From Paraconiothyrium sp. Pb-2020 (Eukaryota > Ascomycota > Dothideomycetes > Pleosporales > Didymosphaeriaceae), in contig JAJUBI010000002.1 of assembly GCA_022419385.1 (NCBI GenBank), positions 1,674,001 through 1,738,000 of the forward strand: DNA of 64,000 nucleotides, written 5' to 3'. The notes under the pieces were generated by a model. The model saw nothing but the letters and a program-made list of their open reading frames with translations, was not told the DNA's origin and searched no databases. Positions 34,488-45,304 of the stretch are shown here, piece by piece (the stretch's first letter is position 1; each line of letters starts with the position of its first letter). The translations under genes were made by a program, and so were the position numbers.

Positions 34488-34576
34488 CAAGACACACGCA
34501 GCATTCGATATGCGTCATGAATGTACCACTTTATGTAGTTCAAGACACGCAGCATTCGATACGCATGAATGCTGCG
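34488..34576. repeat. Direct repeat with embedded hairpin
   Basis: Two near-identical copies of a ~30-bp unit (34488-34523 and 34541-34571) share CAAGACAC, GCAGCATTCGATA and CATGAATG. The second copy runs into a perfect 10-bp inverted repeat: CGCAGCATTC at 34548-34557 and GAATGCTGCG at 34567-34576, with a 9-nt loop. Confidence 0.75.
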
Positions 34577-36279
34577 TTGGATATCAGCCAGAAAAAATCC
34601 GACCCTATCATTCTTCATGCTATTCCTCGTATTGCTGCAGCTACTCGGCTCAGGTGGCGCCACTCCCCGGATTGTCTGGAGCATCGGCCGACTTGGTGTT
34701 CTTGCTCGTTGAAAAGATCTCGGTGTTGGTTGAATTATTCTTGTCGGTGACCTTATCAAAGAGTATCTCTGGACTTCGTGAAAGAGGCACCCTGGGGCAG
34801 TGAAGCATTTGTGAGGTTCTTGAAAGAATTTTGACGTACTAGACCCCTGACAACTTTCTGATCTATCCGGGAATGGCCAGTTGGCATCTTCCCACTTCCA
34901 TTACTCTGGGATGCCCTGGGAGAAAGTCCAATTGGGTCTTTCATTGACGTGGCCCGCGCGGCCTTGAAAAACCATGCTTTATCTAGAATGAAGGAGTCTC
35001 TGGCCTGCCTGAAGTTCAGTATCAAGAGTGCCACTGTTGAAATTTTCATTCCATGGGAGCCTTTCCGTGCCATACCTTACCCGTACCTTAAAGGCCTACT
35101 TTGCTTCAACACGATCTCCTCGCTCCCATCAGGCTGTTTAACAGAGTACCGATGAAATTTGTCGAGTTTACGGCCCTTTCGGTCTTGGTGGCCGAGGTCC
35201 GTAGAAGCTCGTTCGACTTGTGTAATCTATTTACAGGCTCCTTGATGTTTTTCCGGTTCTTAACAGTGACATAGATCTCTTCCATCGACTGAGTTTTGTG
35301 GTTACCATAGAGCAGCATCAAAACGTTTCGCGGAGAACATCGATCTAGTCGTACGTTGAATAGTTTATTTTTGCGCGGCATTGGGGCGAATGGATGATAC
35401 AGCTGCTGGACACTCGTCGAGCAACGGATGAGGGCGTATACATCAAGCGGCTGACCTACATTGCATTATCCTTCTTGCCTGTATCCTATGGCTCTGGGAG
35501 TTTAGCATGGGCAGTTAATTTGCAGTCAACATGAACAAATTCAAGGCATACTTGGATACGGCTCTCCGACTTCCTTCTGATGGTAATTGTGTCCTAAACT
35601 ATTCTTTCTGTAATCGAAAATTCCAAATTTCGCGGACGAAATTTCGCGATCCATTTCTCGCAACTGGATAATTGGCAGTGTAGCATTCGCACAACGTATG
35701 AAGTAAAAACTTTAAAATTCTACGTTTTCAAACGGACGTTTTGGAGATCAGGTCCAAGCTCTTACATTATGTCCGGCTGGTGGAACTTAAGTATTCTGTC
35801 GATCTTCTTGAGTGCTGTAATAAGCCTGAGATCGTGATAAAGCTGGGCCTCTCATTGTCACTAGATCAAGGCAAGCTTCGACGCGGGTCGGCTAAGATCA
35901 TGCTTCGTGATAAGAACAGTCTGAAACAGCATCTGCGATGTGGATGAGAATGTGGTTACCTTTTTCTATTCTGATTTCATTCACAGTACGCTTCGTGGGT
36001 TGTTGAAGTAGAGTTTGATGAAGATATATGTGCATTTGTCAATACACGCTTCTTCCTGCTGCTCGCACAACCTAAATCACTTGTCCACTCACCCTAGGTC
36101 CGTGCGCACACCAACATGAATGATGCTTTCACCATCGATCTATTTTCACAAAGATAAAGCATCGTTAATGCATATGCGGAGCATAATCTTCACTTTCATA
36201 TCAAGTCGCTCGATCACATACCATCAACTGAGCTTGCATTGACCGCAACCTCAATTGACTCTTTTCACACCGAGCCGGG

Positions 36280-37386
36280 ATGGAGGTCCGCCATTGTCAT
36301 CAGCATGGCGAGGAAGAAGATGTACACCTAAACTCCAATGACGTCCACCCCAGCATTGGACAGACCCATGACAGGAGCTCCGAGGATATCGTCCGCAGTA
36401 ACTGGCAAAATAACGAATTAAATGCCTACAGAAACGACAGCGAGACCACACTCAGTGAATCGAGCGTCAAGAATGATACTAACAAGAAGTCTTTCTCATT
36501 CGAAGACCTCCAGGCTGCGCTGGACTCCTACAAAGCAGTCATTGACATCAGCAACGTTGCCTTCATCCTCGAACCCTTTCGATGCACTCTCTGCCAACAA
36601 CCCACCTCCCTTCCGCTTACCACGAAGTTCTCACAGCGGATGTGCGATAGCTGCCGAATAACCCTTGACGCCGACACCCCACTGCGCTACCTACACGACA
36701 TCGTAGGTGAAATCTACGTATTCTGGCTCACACTGCGGCGCGAAGAGCTCTGCGATCGTATCGAGCAAGTTGACCTCCCAGGCCTACCCACGCATCTCGG
36801 GTTCATCGAAGGCAGTCCCGGAAACAAGACGACTCTTCCCACAATCGCGGATGTCCGCATTCACGATGAAGCGGGTTCGGCACTAGTGTCGCACGCGTTG
36901 TCCGCAGAGCAGCGCGGCTTGCTGGAAGAGGTGCTGCTCACCGTGAACCAGTGCCACATCTCGTTGTTGGTACTTGCACAGCTTTTGAAGAAGTTGGTCC
37001 GCGCAGACGCCGACAGCCCTATACTGCAGGTTAGGGAATACTGCTATCAACCCAAACATGAACTCTGCTATTCTCACTGCGTTCACATTTTTACGCTCAA
37101 GGATGGGCGTCACTTCGCGATCAGCTTCACGGACCGCCAATTGGGCTGGTACCCTCTGGTTATTCCCTGGGCTGAGTACCTCGATCGGTGTGTCAAATCT
37201 GAGTCGGTGCCTAATATGTACGACCTAGGTCACGTGCATATGGAGACGGCCTCTGAACTTAGCGATCCGGATAGTATACCCGAAGACGAACGTGGGAGCA
37301 ATGGGATGTTGCAACGGGAGCGTGCGTTGAGGGTGGCAGATGAGGTTGTGGGTAGATGGGAAGAATGGGCGAAGAAAGAACGTTAG
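36280..37386 (+). CDS. Hypothetical protein with CxxC pair
   Basis: A single exon of 368 residues. The first ~75 residues are polar and disordered. A helical region (FSFEDLQAALDSYKAVIDIS) precedes CTLCQQPTSLPLTTKF and then CDSC, a four-cysteine pattern that could bind one zinc. The remainder is compact and folded-looking (HALSAEQRGLLEEVLLTVNQ; CVHIFTLKDGRHFAISF), ending in an acidic tail. There is no membrane segment or signal peptide. I do not recognise the family; length, composition and the absence of internal stops support a real gene. Confidence 0.6.
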   Translation: MEVRHCHQHGEEEDVHLNSNDVHPSIGQTHDRSSEDIVRSNWQNNELNAYRNDSETTLSESSVKNDTNKKSFSFEDLQAALDSYKAVIDISNVAFILEPFRCTLCQQPTSLPLTTKFSQRMCDSCRITLDADTPLRYLHDIVGEIYVFWLTLRREELCDRIEQVDLPGLPTHLGFIEGSPGNKTTLPTIADVRIHDEAGSALVSHALSAEQRGLLEEVLLTVNQCHISLLVLAQLLKKLVRADADSPILQVREYCYQPKHELCYSHCVHIFTLKDGRHFAISFTDRQLGWYPLVIPWAEYLDRCVKSESVPNMYDLGHVHMETASELSDPDSIPEDERGSNGMLQRERALRVADEVVGRWEEWAKKER

Positions 37387-38345
37387 TGCACAATGATGGC
37401 GGGTAGACGTTCTCAAATCACAATGGCCCAAAGAAAAAGTCTAGAATAATACAATCAAACTAGAACAGACAATTACGCTGTTGCCACTCAAATCTTTTTC
37501 TTCTCGCAACGGTGTCACCCGCCAGTAGTGTTGATCTACGGAGCCGCAACCTGATAACGCAACAATATTTTCTCGCTCCAACGCGCGTTGTAACACCTGT
37601 CCCATACTAATGGTGATCATTAGGCAAAGAGAATACAGTTCCTATAGACGGTGCCATGTACTTCAATCATATCGTGGTCGTGATCCTTGTAGACTGCTGC
37701 ACACGCCATTACTATCACTAGCACTTCAGCGTAATTTAGAAGTCTCACTTATATGGTATGTTGGATATATTTTGTGATATGACATTCCGATACCTCAATT
37801 CCGGCGGGACGGAGTATGTCACCGCATTTCGCAGCATGATCGTGGCGAACACCTAACTTTTGGCCGCTTACCTGTTCATACTCGGGCTTTAATTTTGTGT
37901 GTGGGGGTGGAGAGGGAGTTTGAGTGGGAACCGCCTATAGCACTGAGCAGTCCCAGCTACGAGGTGAAAATATTTTCCCAACTTTGTTTGACATCAAATT
38001 TAGCAGATCACTAAGATTCATGTGCATCCATTCTAGAATCAATAGCCCGCTAGGGATATGTTATTCCGCCACAGACGCTTTGCAGATTTTCATTTCTTTT
38101 GTCAGACACAGGCACGTGCCACTTCACTTTGTGACCGCCAACCACTAATCAAACTCTATCTAATGTAGATGGAGATCTCCACGTCGATGACGCTCCTTCA
38201 TGACCATGGCAAATGCTCCCTTCGAAAGTATTTCCAGATGACGGCTGACGTGTCACAGATGGTACGCCAGATGCATCCAAGGAGCAATACCTTGTGCAGC
38301 GAATGAGATTGGAAAGCCGCGTAGCAAGTTTTGGTAGACGCCCTC
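37387..38345. other. Gene-free spacer
   Basis: Convergent 3' flanks of the genes at 36280 and 38346. Only a short unsupported frame (37924-38148) is present. Confidence 0.5.
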
Positions 38346-39818
38346 TTAGCGTTGGATTGCAAAACTCACATTCAACTTCTGCCCCTTTGCGTTGAAACCC
38401 TCTATCAATGCTTCTTCGAGATTGACAGGCCAGTTGGTGCCATCGGCTTGGATAAACTTCTCACCGACGCAAGAGATATAGAAATGGCGAAGCTTCTGCA
38501 TGTCAAATAACCCGTCGAAGCACCAGTAGTCACGAAGGTTTTCCTTGGTCAGCGGGATGGATTTGCGCTCGACCTGAGTAGACGGCGGGAAGGAAAGGTA
38601 GCGAAGTCTCTGTGCAGTTACCACAATGCTGGTGATTCCCGGGCATCGGGAGACTAGGTATGCTGGAGAAGACCGAAAATCGGCTTTTACGAGATGTCCC
38701 GAGACCTTGATGGATTTGAAGATGTTCTCTTCGAACGGGGTGCGGATACGACACCAGCTATCCCGATGGTAGCCTATCATGCGAACTGACAGCAGACCAT
38801 CTTCAAACTGCTCTAAGAAGCGGATCAGCTTGTCATGCAATCTGTGTGCGGAGGACGAAAATATGAAGCGCGTCCTCCGTATCCACGTCAGGATGATTTC
38901 CGTTTTGAGAGTCCGACAGATGAATGTAAAAGGCGGAAGTGTATCCGGCTGAAAGACAACTTGATCAATGTAAACCTCTTCATCAATGATGAAACGGCTT
39001 GGGAGATCCCGCATCGCATACGTCCAGATCTTTTCCCGGAGCTCGAGAGGTAGGTTCATGAAGCCTTGAGGCGACTGAGTATGCGGATCATGGTCCGTGG
39101 AGGCTTGCTGAGCCTTCTCCTGCAAGATTTTGGTATTAGAGAGAAGCCGTCGGTCCGTGTTCAATCGCGGGGAAAGCTTGACTGAGGTTGGCGAAGCATC
39201 GACAGCGAGATGCTTCAATGCTCCATCCGATCCGTCTGCACTAGATTTGAATGATGTAGGTGTGTCCGAACTTGCCTCCTCAGTGGTGGTTGCGGGCGAA
39301 GTGGATGGATCCGAGCCGCTAGAGAGATTGTTGTCGGAGACAGGTGCAGTGCTAAGCTTGACTTGAGCCGCTGCCTCTGCCGCTGTCGTGCCGCTGACGC
39401 TGAGATCTGTACCCCTTATCGTCTTGGCTGCCTTGGTGATGTCACGCTTCTCCGTGCGACAACCTATGCGTTCGTGGCCTCTCTTGCCACAGTACGTGCA
39501 GCGAGGCTTGTCCTTCTTTGGACACGGCTTGTCTCTGTTGGTGTGTCCGCGGCACTTGCAGTCATCGCAAAACAAACTCGCATCGAATGAGGATTTCCAA
39601 CCCACATTTGACTTCGGCTTGACGTGCGTCGATCTGCGCGAGCCTTCACGAGAACGCACGCCTACCGAAGTCGTCGCATCGAAAGGGTAGCTGTGCGGAA
39701 GAGGGCGGTTGTTGTAGAGCCGAGACGCGATGATGAAATCTGGCGCTGGAGCTAAATAATCATCGCGCTCGAAGGGAAAACCTCCATGGAAATGCGGGAG
39801 GTCATTGAAGTCAGGCAT
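38346..39818 (-). CDS. Zinc-knuckle plus 2EXR/F-box-like protein
   Basis: A single exon of 490 residues. Two CCHC-type knuckles lie at roughly residues 83-120 (CDDCKCRGHTNRDKPC and CTYCGKRGHERIGC); they usually bind single-stranded RNA or DNA. A Ser/Thr/Ala-rich linker follows to about 250. Then FMNLPLELREKIWTYAM starts a 2EXR-type fungal domain, an F-box-like motif with a beta-rich continuation to the C-terminus. Many fungi carry expanded families of 2EXR proteins with unknown roles. Having the knuckles N-terminal to the 2EXR domain in one chain is the unusual part. The start is the first ATG in a clean frame. Confidence 0.75.
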   Translation of the reverse strand: MPDFNDLPHFHGGFPFERDDYLAPAPDFIIASRLYNNRPLPHSYPFDATTSVGVRSREGSRRSTHVKPKSNVGWKSSFDASLFCDDCKCRGHTNRDKPCPKKDKPRCTYCGKRGHERIGCRTEKRDITKAAKTIRGTDLSVSGTTAAEAAAQVKLSTAPVSDNNLSSGSDPSTSPATTTEEASSDTPTSFKSSADGSDGALKHLAVDASPTSVKLSPRLNTDRRLLSNTKILQEKAQQASTDHDPHTQSPQGFMNLPLELREKIWTYAMRDLPSRFIIDEEVYIDQVVFQPDTLPPFTFICRTLKTEIILTWIRRTRFIFSSSAHRLHDKLIRFLEQFEDGLLSVRMIGYHRDSWCRIRTPFEENIFKSIKVSGHLVKADFRSSPAYLVSRCPGITSIVVTAQRLRYLSFPPSTQVERKSIPLTKENLRDYWCFDGLFDMQKLRHFYISCVGEKFIQADGTNWPVNLEEALIEGFNAKGQKLNVSFAIQR

Positions 39819-40396
39819 ACTCGCGGCTAAGTTGGTCGTGGCGTTTGTACGCGTTGAGTGGAAGCCGAGTGGTTGCGTATAGAATTGAACGACGTGGGCA
39901 AGCTTTTCAAGGGCTTAAAGGTCTTTTTTGATTGGCACACAGGGAGCGAACGGGCGTGACGGCCCGTGCCGGTAGGTCCAAGGTTCGTGGCATAGGTGAA
40001 AGTACGCTTCTGAGCTAGTGGACAAGTATGCGCAGGCGCAGCCGTAGAGCGTACTGCAAAGATCGCGCGACGGATTGCTTGATAGGGAAAAGGTTGGTCA
40101 GCACATTAACCTTCACCATGGTTATCACAGCTGGAACCACTCTTTCCACATCCTCCCGCCTCCATCCATTGGCGGTAGCGGCGCCTCGCCCCGACCCTCA
40201 CCCCACATGTCCAGTGAGAAATAAACCGCAAAGCGTCCGCTTCCATCCATATCACCCCGAATGATTGTACCTAGTCACGTCCACCGAAGTCAGCGTGGCT
40301 CATAAATAAGGAAGAGATACTTATGCACGCCTTAGCCAAAGGAGTCGAACCCTGCCTTATATGCTGCAACATGACATGAATCCGGGTTTTGCGTAC
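39819..40396. other. Gene-free spacer
   Basis: Promoter region of the zinc-knuckle gene and 3' flank of the Zn2Cys6 gene. A partial T-loop-like GGTTCGACTCC on the minus strand near 40350 does not fold into a tRNA. Confidence 0.45.
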
Positions 40397-41946
40397 TCAT
40401 GACCCTCTGTTTTCCGTTGGCCATCCCGTGATGGGATCGACCTCGCTTTCCTCGATTTCAATAAGCCGCCGAGACACTACGGCCTGCTGCTGTGCGTCCC
40501 AGAGACCTTCGCGTGGTATGTTGCGCTCGAGAAAGGGCGACAGCTTCACGCCGAGTAACTGGACAACGACACCGTGAGGCACCAAATTAAGACAAGGAAT
40601 GACCGTGATCTCAAAAGTAAAATTTGCTGCGGGTGATGTGCTCCAAGGCGTTGGCTGTAATCTACTACTTGTTTGCAATGATATATAAGCCTTGAAACGG
40701 GCAAATGCCGATCGCAGGCAGACTGATTTGGGTCTGTAATGGATCCTCCAAGAATGTACGTTGTGTAGTAGCACGCCTTGAGCGTGTGTGCTGTAATTGT
40801 GTCGTCCTCTGAAAGGGTCGTACCCTGTTCGAGCTCTTCCAGTGCCATCCACCATTCATCCAATGCAAATAGCAACTCTTGTTGATCGAGCAGCTTGTGC
40901 TCGGGAGGAGGCATAATCGGCCGGAAGTTCTCGCCCATGTGGCGAATAAACAATAAGCCTTGGTTGCGAAGCTCGTGCATCGCGGACTGAGCTTCTAACA
41001 CAGACTTGAAGGTAACTCGTTGAGTATTGGGTGGAGCTTGATTGAGAGACATGGCGAGCTCAGTAGGTACGCCGTATAGAATCCCCGTTGTAAGCAGGCG
41101 ATGGAAAAGAGGTACCAGTGACTTTTCTATCAAGTCAGAGCCCAGCGTTTTGCTACGACTTTGCCTCTGTTTCACTCTGAGCGTCTGCAGAATGCGCAGC
41201 CCGTTGCAGTAGTGTAACATAGCTGAGTCGTAATTACCGCGCAAAATTTCTATGCCGATGAAGATGAAGCAAGACACAAGCCCGACATCGGCGCTGTAAG
41301 AGGGGTCACAGATTCGTTCCGCGAGAGATCTGATAGCTTTGTTGTAGTGTGTCAAGAATGTTTCCTGTCCGGAAGTAGCTGCTAGACCGGAGCGGGCGCT
41401 CTTCAAGCTTCCGCTCTGGGACCTGTTCAGGTAGCCTATGGCGATTAAGGCATGCCGAATCGAAGCCTCGGACTGGGCCATCTGTAGACATGCCTGGGAC
41501 CAGAATCGCGAGTCGAAGCCATCAGTAGACATGGAAGGAGCGGCGCAGTGAGTATAGAATTCCAGGTAGTGGAGGTCTTTGTCGCCTGCCATTGGAGACC
41601 TGACAGGACGTCGGATTGTTTGTGTTTGAGCCACTGGGAACACAATCGCATGGCTTCCATTTGGGCTTGTTGTGTAGCCATCGCACTGGCGACCCGTGCT
41701 TGTGCATCTACTTCGTGAGATACGCGCGCCACAGTGAAGGAAAGTATACTAACCGTTTGCATTGGGGTCTCTCTTCGTCACATTTCACTCGCCGTATTCT
41801 GCGAGATTAGCAATTGTTAGAAGTGGTGATTTGTCATGCCAAGATAGGACGTACTTGCAAGTCTTGCAGCCTGTCTTCACTCTCGGAGCGGCTCTCCTGG
41901 AGCGTGGCCTGGTGACTAGGGTAACAGAAGAAGTAGTTGAGGACAT
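40397..41946 (-). pseudogene. Zn2Cys6 transcription factor, frameshifted near its C-terminus
   Basis: Exon 1 from the ATG at 41946 encodes a basic leader and GCKTCK; intron 1 (GTACGT...CGCAG) joins to IRRVKCDEERPQCKR; intron 2 (GTTAGT...GTAG) joins to CTSTGRQCDGY. Together they make a complete Zn2Cys6 DNA-binding cluster. A fungal regulator domain follows (LHYLEFYTHCAAPSMS, RHALIAIGYLNRS, HYCNGLRIL). After LGAHHP the frame breaks: the family-like continuation (NFTFEITVIPCLNLV; then ASRCRCPVTRREAVAL; then LERNIPREGLWD) sits in successive different frames, implying about one-base indels near 40640, 40580 and 40531, before a stop at 40397. Either the gene is a recent pseudogene or truncated allele, or the assembly carries indel errors here. 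Confidence 0.7.
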
Positions 41947-42475
41947 CCTGCACGAAATAGAATGAAATGAAACGCTACAGACAAGCTAAAGTAAGTGGGA
42001 ACATGCAGGTGGCTTCAATTGCGGACCTGATATGGATTAGGTAGCCATCTGGGCTGAGGAGGATGATGTTCGGAGAGACTTGGCCCCAACTCCATTGAGG
42101 AACCCCACAAAAGCTTACTAACCACGGTTTCCTACAACGGGGCGATGAAAATATCTGGATGTACTGCATCACTTGAAAATGTTTTTTTTTTTGATCTGAC
42201 GACAGGCGAGACGAAGATGTCTGTTTTGGTTGCAATAGAAGCAATTCTGTGCGCGAACGAATAGCATGGCCCCGTTGTTCGAAAACTTAACGGTGAAGGT
42301 AGCATGACGAAACATTATTGGTCTCTCTGGGACTAGATACGCTCTGGTATATATGAGCGCGCATTGCTGAGATGTGCTCTATGTTTCTATAGTAAGCACC
42401 GTGGGATTATTCCAAACATGCGTCTAGTCTATTTGATGCAACAGAAAGCTATACAGGCGATATACCTTGGCCTAA
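41947..42475. other. Gene-free spacer
   Basis: Upstream region of the Zn2Cys6 gene and 3' flank of the HIT gene. It includes a long T-run at about 42181-42192. No ORF is supported. Confidence 0.5.
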
Positions 42476-43096
42476 TCAGGCCCTCTCGTCGGTTTTAGCC
42501 ATCTCTTCGAACAGCCACTCGGCCTCTTTGTTCATCTCTTCCTCACTCCTCGGCTTGCGATGCTCATCTGCATCTACCGCCGGGAACCTACCGCGCTTCA
42601 CGTCGCCCTCGTCGCGCTGCTTGAGCTGCCTGGCTAGATGACCATCCTCGCTCTCCATCATCCCATATATAGCGTCGGGCTCAGGCAGGTCGTGCTTCTT
42701 CCTGGGAATGATGTGTGCATGTACATGGGGCACGCTCTGGCCGGCATCCTGGCCGTCCTGTATCGCGATATTCAGGGCCGAGGCACCGAAGACGCGTTCA
42801 ATGGTGCGCGAGACGCGCTGCACAGTCAGGAAGAGGTCCTGTACCTCGGCAGCGGACAGGTCATTGAAGCGCGGAACGATGCGGCGGGGAGAGACGAGGA
42901 CGTGACCAGGGAGCAGCGGCTTGAGGTTTACCAGGGCGTACGACAAGGGCGTGAGGTGGAAGACCTGTGTGGCCGTCAGCCTCATTAAGAGGAAGACCAA
43001 GACACGGCAACGTCATGGTGCGTGGGCAGGCAAGCACACCTGGTTGGTGACCACGAAGGCGCCGAACTTGATTGCATCCGTTGTTAGCGGCGGCAT
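42476..43096 (-). CDS. HNT2: HIT-family diadenosine polyphosphate hydrolase (FHIT/HNT2-like)
   Basis: Exon 1 (43096-43040) encodes MPPLTTDAIKFGAFVVTNQ; a 75-bp phase-0 intron leads to exon 2 (42964-42476); 181 residues in total. The domain has FHLTPLSYALVNLKPLLPGH, ALNIAIQDGQDAGQSVPH and the histidine triad HVHAHIIPR (His99, His101, His103), the signature of FHIT-type Ap3A hydrolases, which cleave diadenosine polyphosphates to nucleotides. The exon join restores the FGAFVVTNQVFHLTP block seen in the family. The C-terminal ~60 residues are charged and poorly conserved. The same frame stays open upstream without an ATG, so the chosen Met is the first one. Confidence 0.88.
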
Positions 43097-44197
43097 GCCA
43101 ACAATGGGCGGCGTGAATGCGTACGGCAAGGCAGAGGGCGTTTGGCTGGAGATATCGGGCTGCGGGCCTTGGGATGCCGGGGCGCTGGCAGAGGCGGATG
43201 GACAGAGCGGGTGCAAGTGCAAGCGAGGTGACTGGTGCGGGCCCGAAGCGGCGCTCAAACGTCAGCTGGACGCAGCGCGGACAGGCCCTCGAAGCAAGCG
43301 ACAACGACGCGTGCGCGAGGGCGACGCAGTAATTCGACCATGGCCACGGTGCACGCCAGCGTCAGGATGCATGCAGCCACCGAGGCCGGGCACAGCGCCT
43401 CCAAGGCTTGTGTCCATTATCTCTCCGCGCGCCGCCGGACGAACAACAGCCTCAGTATAAGACGGCCTCTCTTCACCAGCACACCACCAGAGTTGCCCCT
43501 CACCCTTGCTCGCGTTGCCAGAGTGGACCCGGCCCTGCGCTAGCGGCTCAGAGACTGGACCCTTTCTTCACGGCCAGAGGCAAGCACGCCGAGCGATATC
43601 ACACACAGAAGAAACAAGCTTGGCTGCTGCGTTTTGCAAGAGCCTCAAACCCGCAGTCCCAAGTCCACCACTCTGCGACCCCCCACCACACACGCACCCC
43701 TCACTCCGCCGCCTGTGCCTGCACCCGGCGCGGACTTGGCTCGCAGCCTCCGACGGCAGTCCCACCCCGCCGTCCCGCGGCAACACCTCGCAGCGCGTCT
43801 GACTATCTGCCAACCGTCTCGAGAGGACCGTTCCACAGCGCTTCCCGCCTGGGCAAATACCAGAACCGCGATTTATAACGAGTTCGCCCCAGCTTCCATT
43901 CCACGGCCATCCGACAGACATTTCTTTCGCCGTCCGTCTACTGCCGCCGAATTTTGACCGGCACCACCTCGGCCGCCTGCTAGTACCTTACAAGTACCAC
44001 TTCCGGACTTCACTTCTGACTGCCACTTCACGGCGCGCTCACACAAAGAGGAGAAAGTGACGACGCAGTCGGACTTCTGACGCTCATATACTGCACCCCG
44101 CGAACGCTTTCCCCACCAGATCCTCGCACTCCACATATACGCACTGTTCAACAGCCTTCAACACCGGCCGCCCCTCATCAACCCACCTCTCAGAAAC
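43097..44197. other. GC-rich promoter-like region
   Basis: About 1.1 kb between the divergent HIT gene (-) and STEEP1-like gene (+). Multi-frame open sequence with Arg/Pro/Ser-rich translations and no domains is taken as noncoding. Confidence 0.5.
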
Positions 44198-44749
44198 ATG
44201 GACATTACTCAATCTTCTCGAGACTACTTCGCGATGCCCTCGCCCTCGCCCTCTGAAAAGCTCAGCCTCGCCGCCTCCTCAACCGTCTACACCTACCACT
44301 GCCTCTGCACCCACCTCCTCCTCGCAACGAGCACACCTCTTCACGCCCTCCCCACGCGTAAAAACTCCTGCGATGGAGCACACATCATGCCCCTCCCGCC
44401 GCCACCGGCACCCACCACCAAGACCCGCCGACCATCAAACGAGCCCGTTCCCGCGCCTACCGATCACTACGGCCTGCTCCTCAGCACGCACCTCGAGAAC
44501 GGGCCTAGCATCGTGACCAGCGACTCGGGCTTCGAGAAGCGGTACCTGCAGCGGTGCGGACGGTGCAATCTCGTGGTCGGGTACCAGCTCGATTGGCAGC
44601 AGTTTGCGGGCGATCGGACGGGGCGGAAGGAGGATCTGGTCTATCTTCTCCCTGAAGGATTCGTCACGACGAGTGAGATGATCATGGGGAAGACGCCGCC
44701 GAAGAACGGGGGCATGCAGATGGTGACCATGGCGGAGATCAAGACGTGA
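44198..44749 (+). CDS. STEEP1-like protein (CXorf56 family)
   Basis: A single exon of 183 residues. The N-terminal part reads VYTYHCLCTHLLLA then LPTRKNSCDGAHI, and after a Pro-rich insert EKRYLQRCGRCNLVVGYQLD, matching the block order of the STEEP1 (STING ER exit protein) family: YHCLC..LL, LP.RK.D.A, EK.Y..RC..C.L..GY. The cysteine pairs (CLC and CGRC) probably bind zinc. In animals the protein helps membrane-protein exit from the ER; the fungal role is not known. The insert of about 45 residues between the blocks is low complexity. Confidence 0.8.
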   Translation: MDITQSSRDYFAMPSPSPSEKLSLAASSTVYTYHCLCTHLLLATSTPLHALPTRKNSCDGAHIMPLPPPPAPTTKTRRPSNEPVPAPTDHYGLLLSTHLENGPSIVTSDSGFEKRYLQRCGRCNLVVGYQLDWQQFAGDRTGRKEDLVYLLPEGFVTTSEMIMGKTPPKNGGMQMVTMAEIKT

Positions 44750-45304
44750 CAGCATGCCCCTCTGATTCTCGACTTTTACGAATTCCACACGGACATATTG
44801 TACGATGGGCAGCGGATCGATAGGGTAATGGCGCACACAATACACGGCCACGGCTCGGGAACAGCTGGACGCTTGGGAGGCATTTATTGCCTTTTTTTCT
44901 TTTTTCCTTTTTGCATGTCACTGCATACAGATACCCCATTCGGCGAACGCGCAGGGCTTCTCAAGCTACCACAGAGAGCGCCCAGATAGACATTGCGTTT
45001 GGCAAGTGGACCAAAAACAGTTCCATTTGGTGTTTCTGAATGATACATAACGATTTGAATGTCAACACAGTCCACGTGCCACACCTGATGTGAGAAATGC
45101 TTTTGAGCGGTACTGAAATGTGAATGCCAATTCGTTTCATTGAATCCCAGAACTACTCCACTGAAGTGATGAGACTGCCCAATGTACAACCCAACGCCTG
45201 TGCCGTGCTGCATGCAGTCGAGACCTTCAAGTCGTAAAAATCGTGAAGGTCTCATCAAAAGTTACATCCCGAACTGAAAACCCATTTCCGCCCGTCTATC
45301 ACCC
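44750..45304. other. Gene-free spacer
   Basis: Convergent 3' flanks of the STEEP1-like and myosin light chain genes. A minus-strand frame at 44884-45258 is considered chance. Confidence 0.5.

Larger units (their letters stand above)
32533..36279. other. Long region without an assignable gene
   Basis: About 3.7 kb. The first 1.3 kb is GC-rich with multi-frame ORFs (for example 32748-33431), like the other flank of the C2H2 gene. 34.4-36.2 kb is AT-richer and holds short protein-like pieces on both strands: 35106-35381 (-), opening MPRKNKLFNVRLDRC; 34756-35073 (-); 35741-35947 (+). No joins or domains connect them. They may be remnants of a decayed gene or element. Confidence 0.4.

Noticed and set aside
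40335..40365. GGTTCGACTCC-like B box on the minus strand
   Set aside because: Only part of a T-stem pairs and no full cloverleaf fits the surrounding sequence.
44884..45258. A 124-codon minus ORF
   Set aside because: It lies between two convergent 3' ends, shows no domain and contains low-complexity Lys codons from a T-rich stretch.
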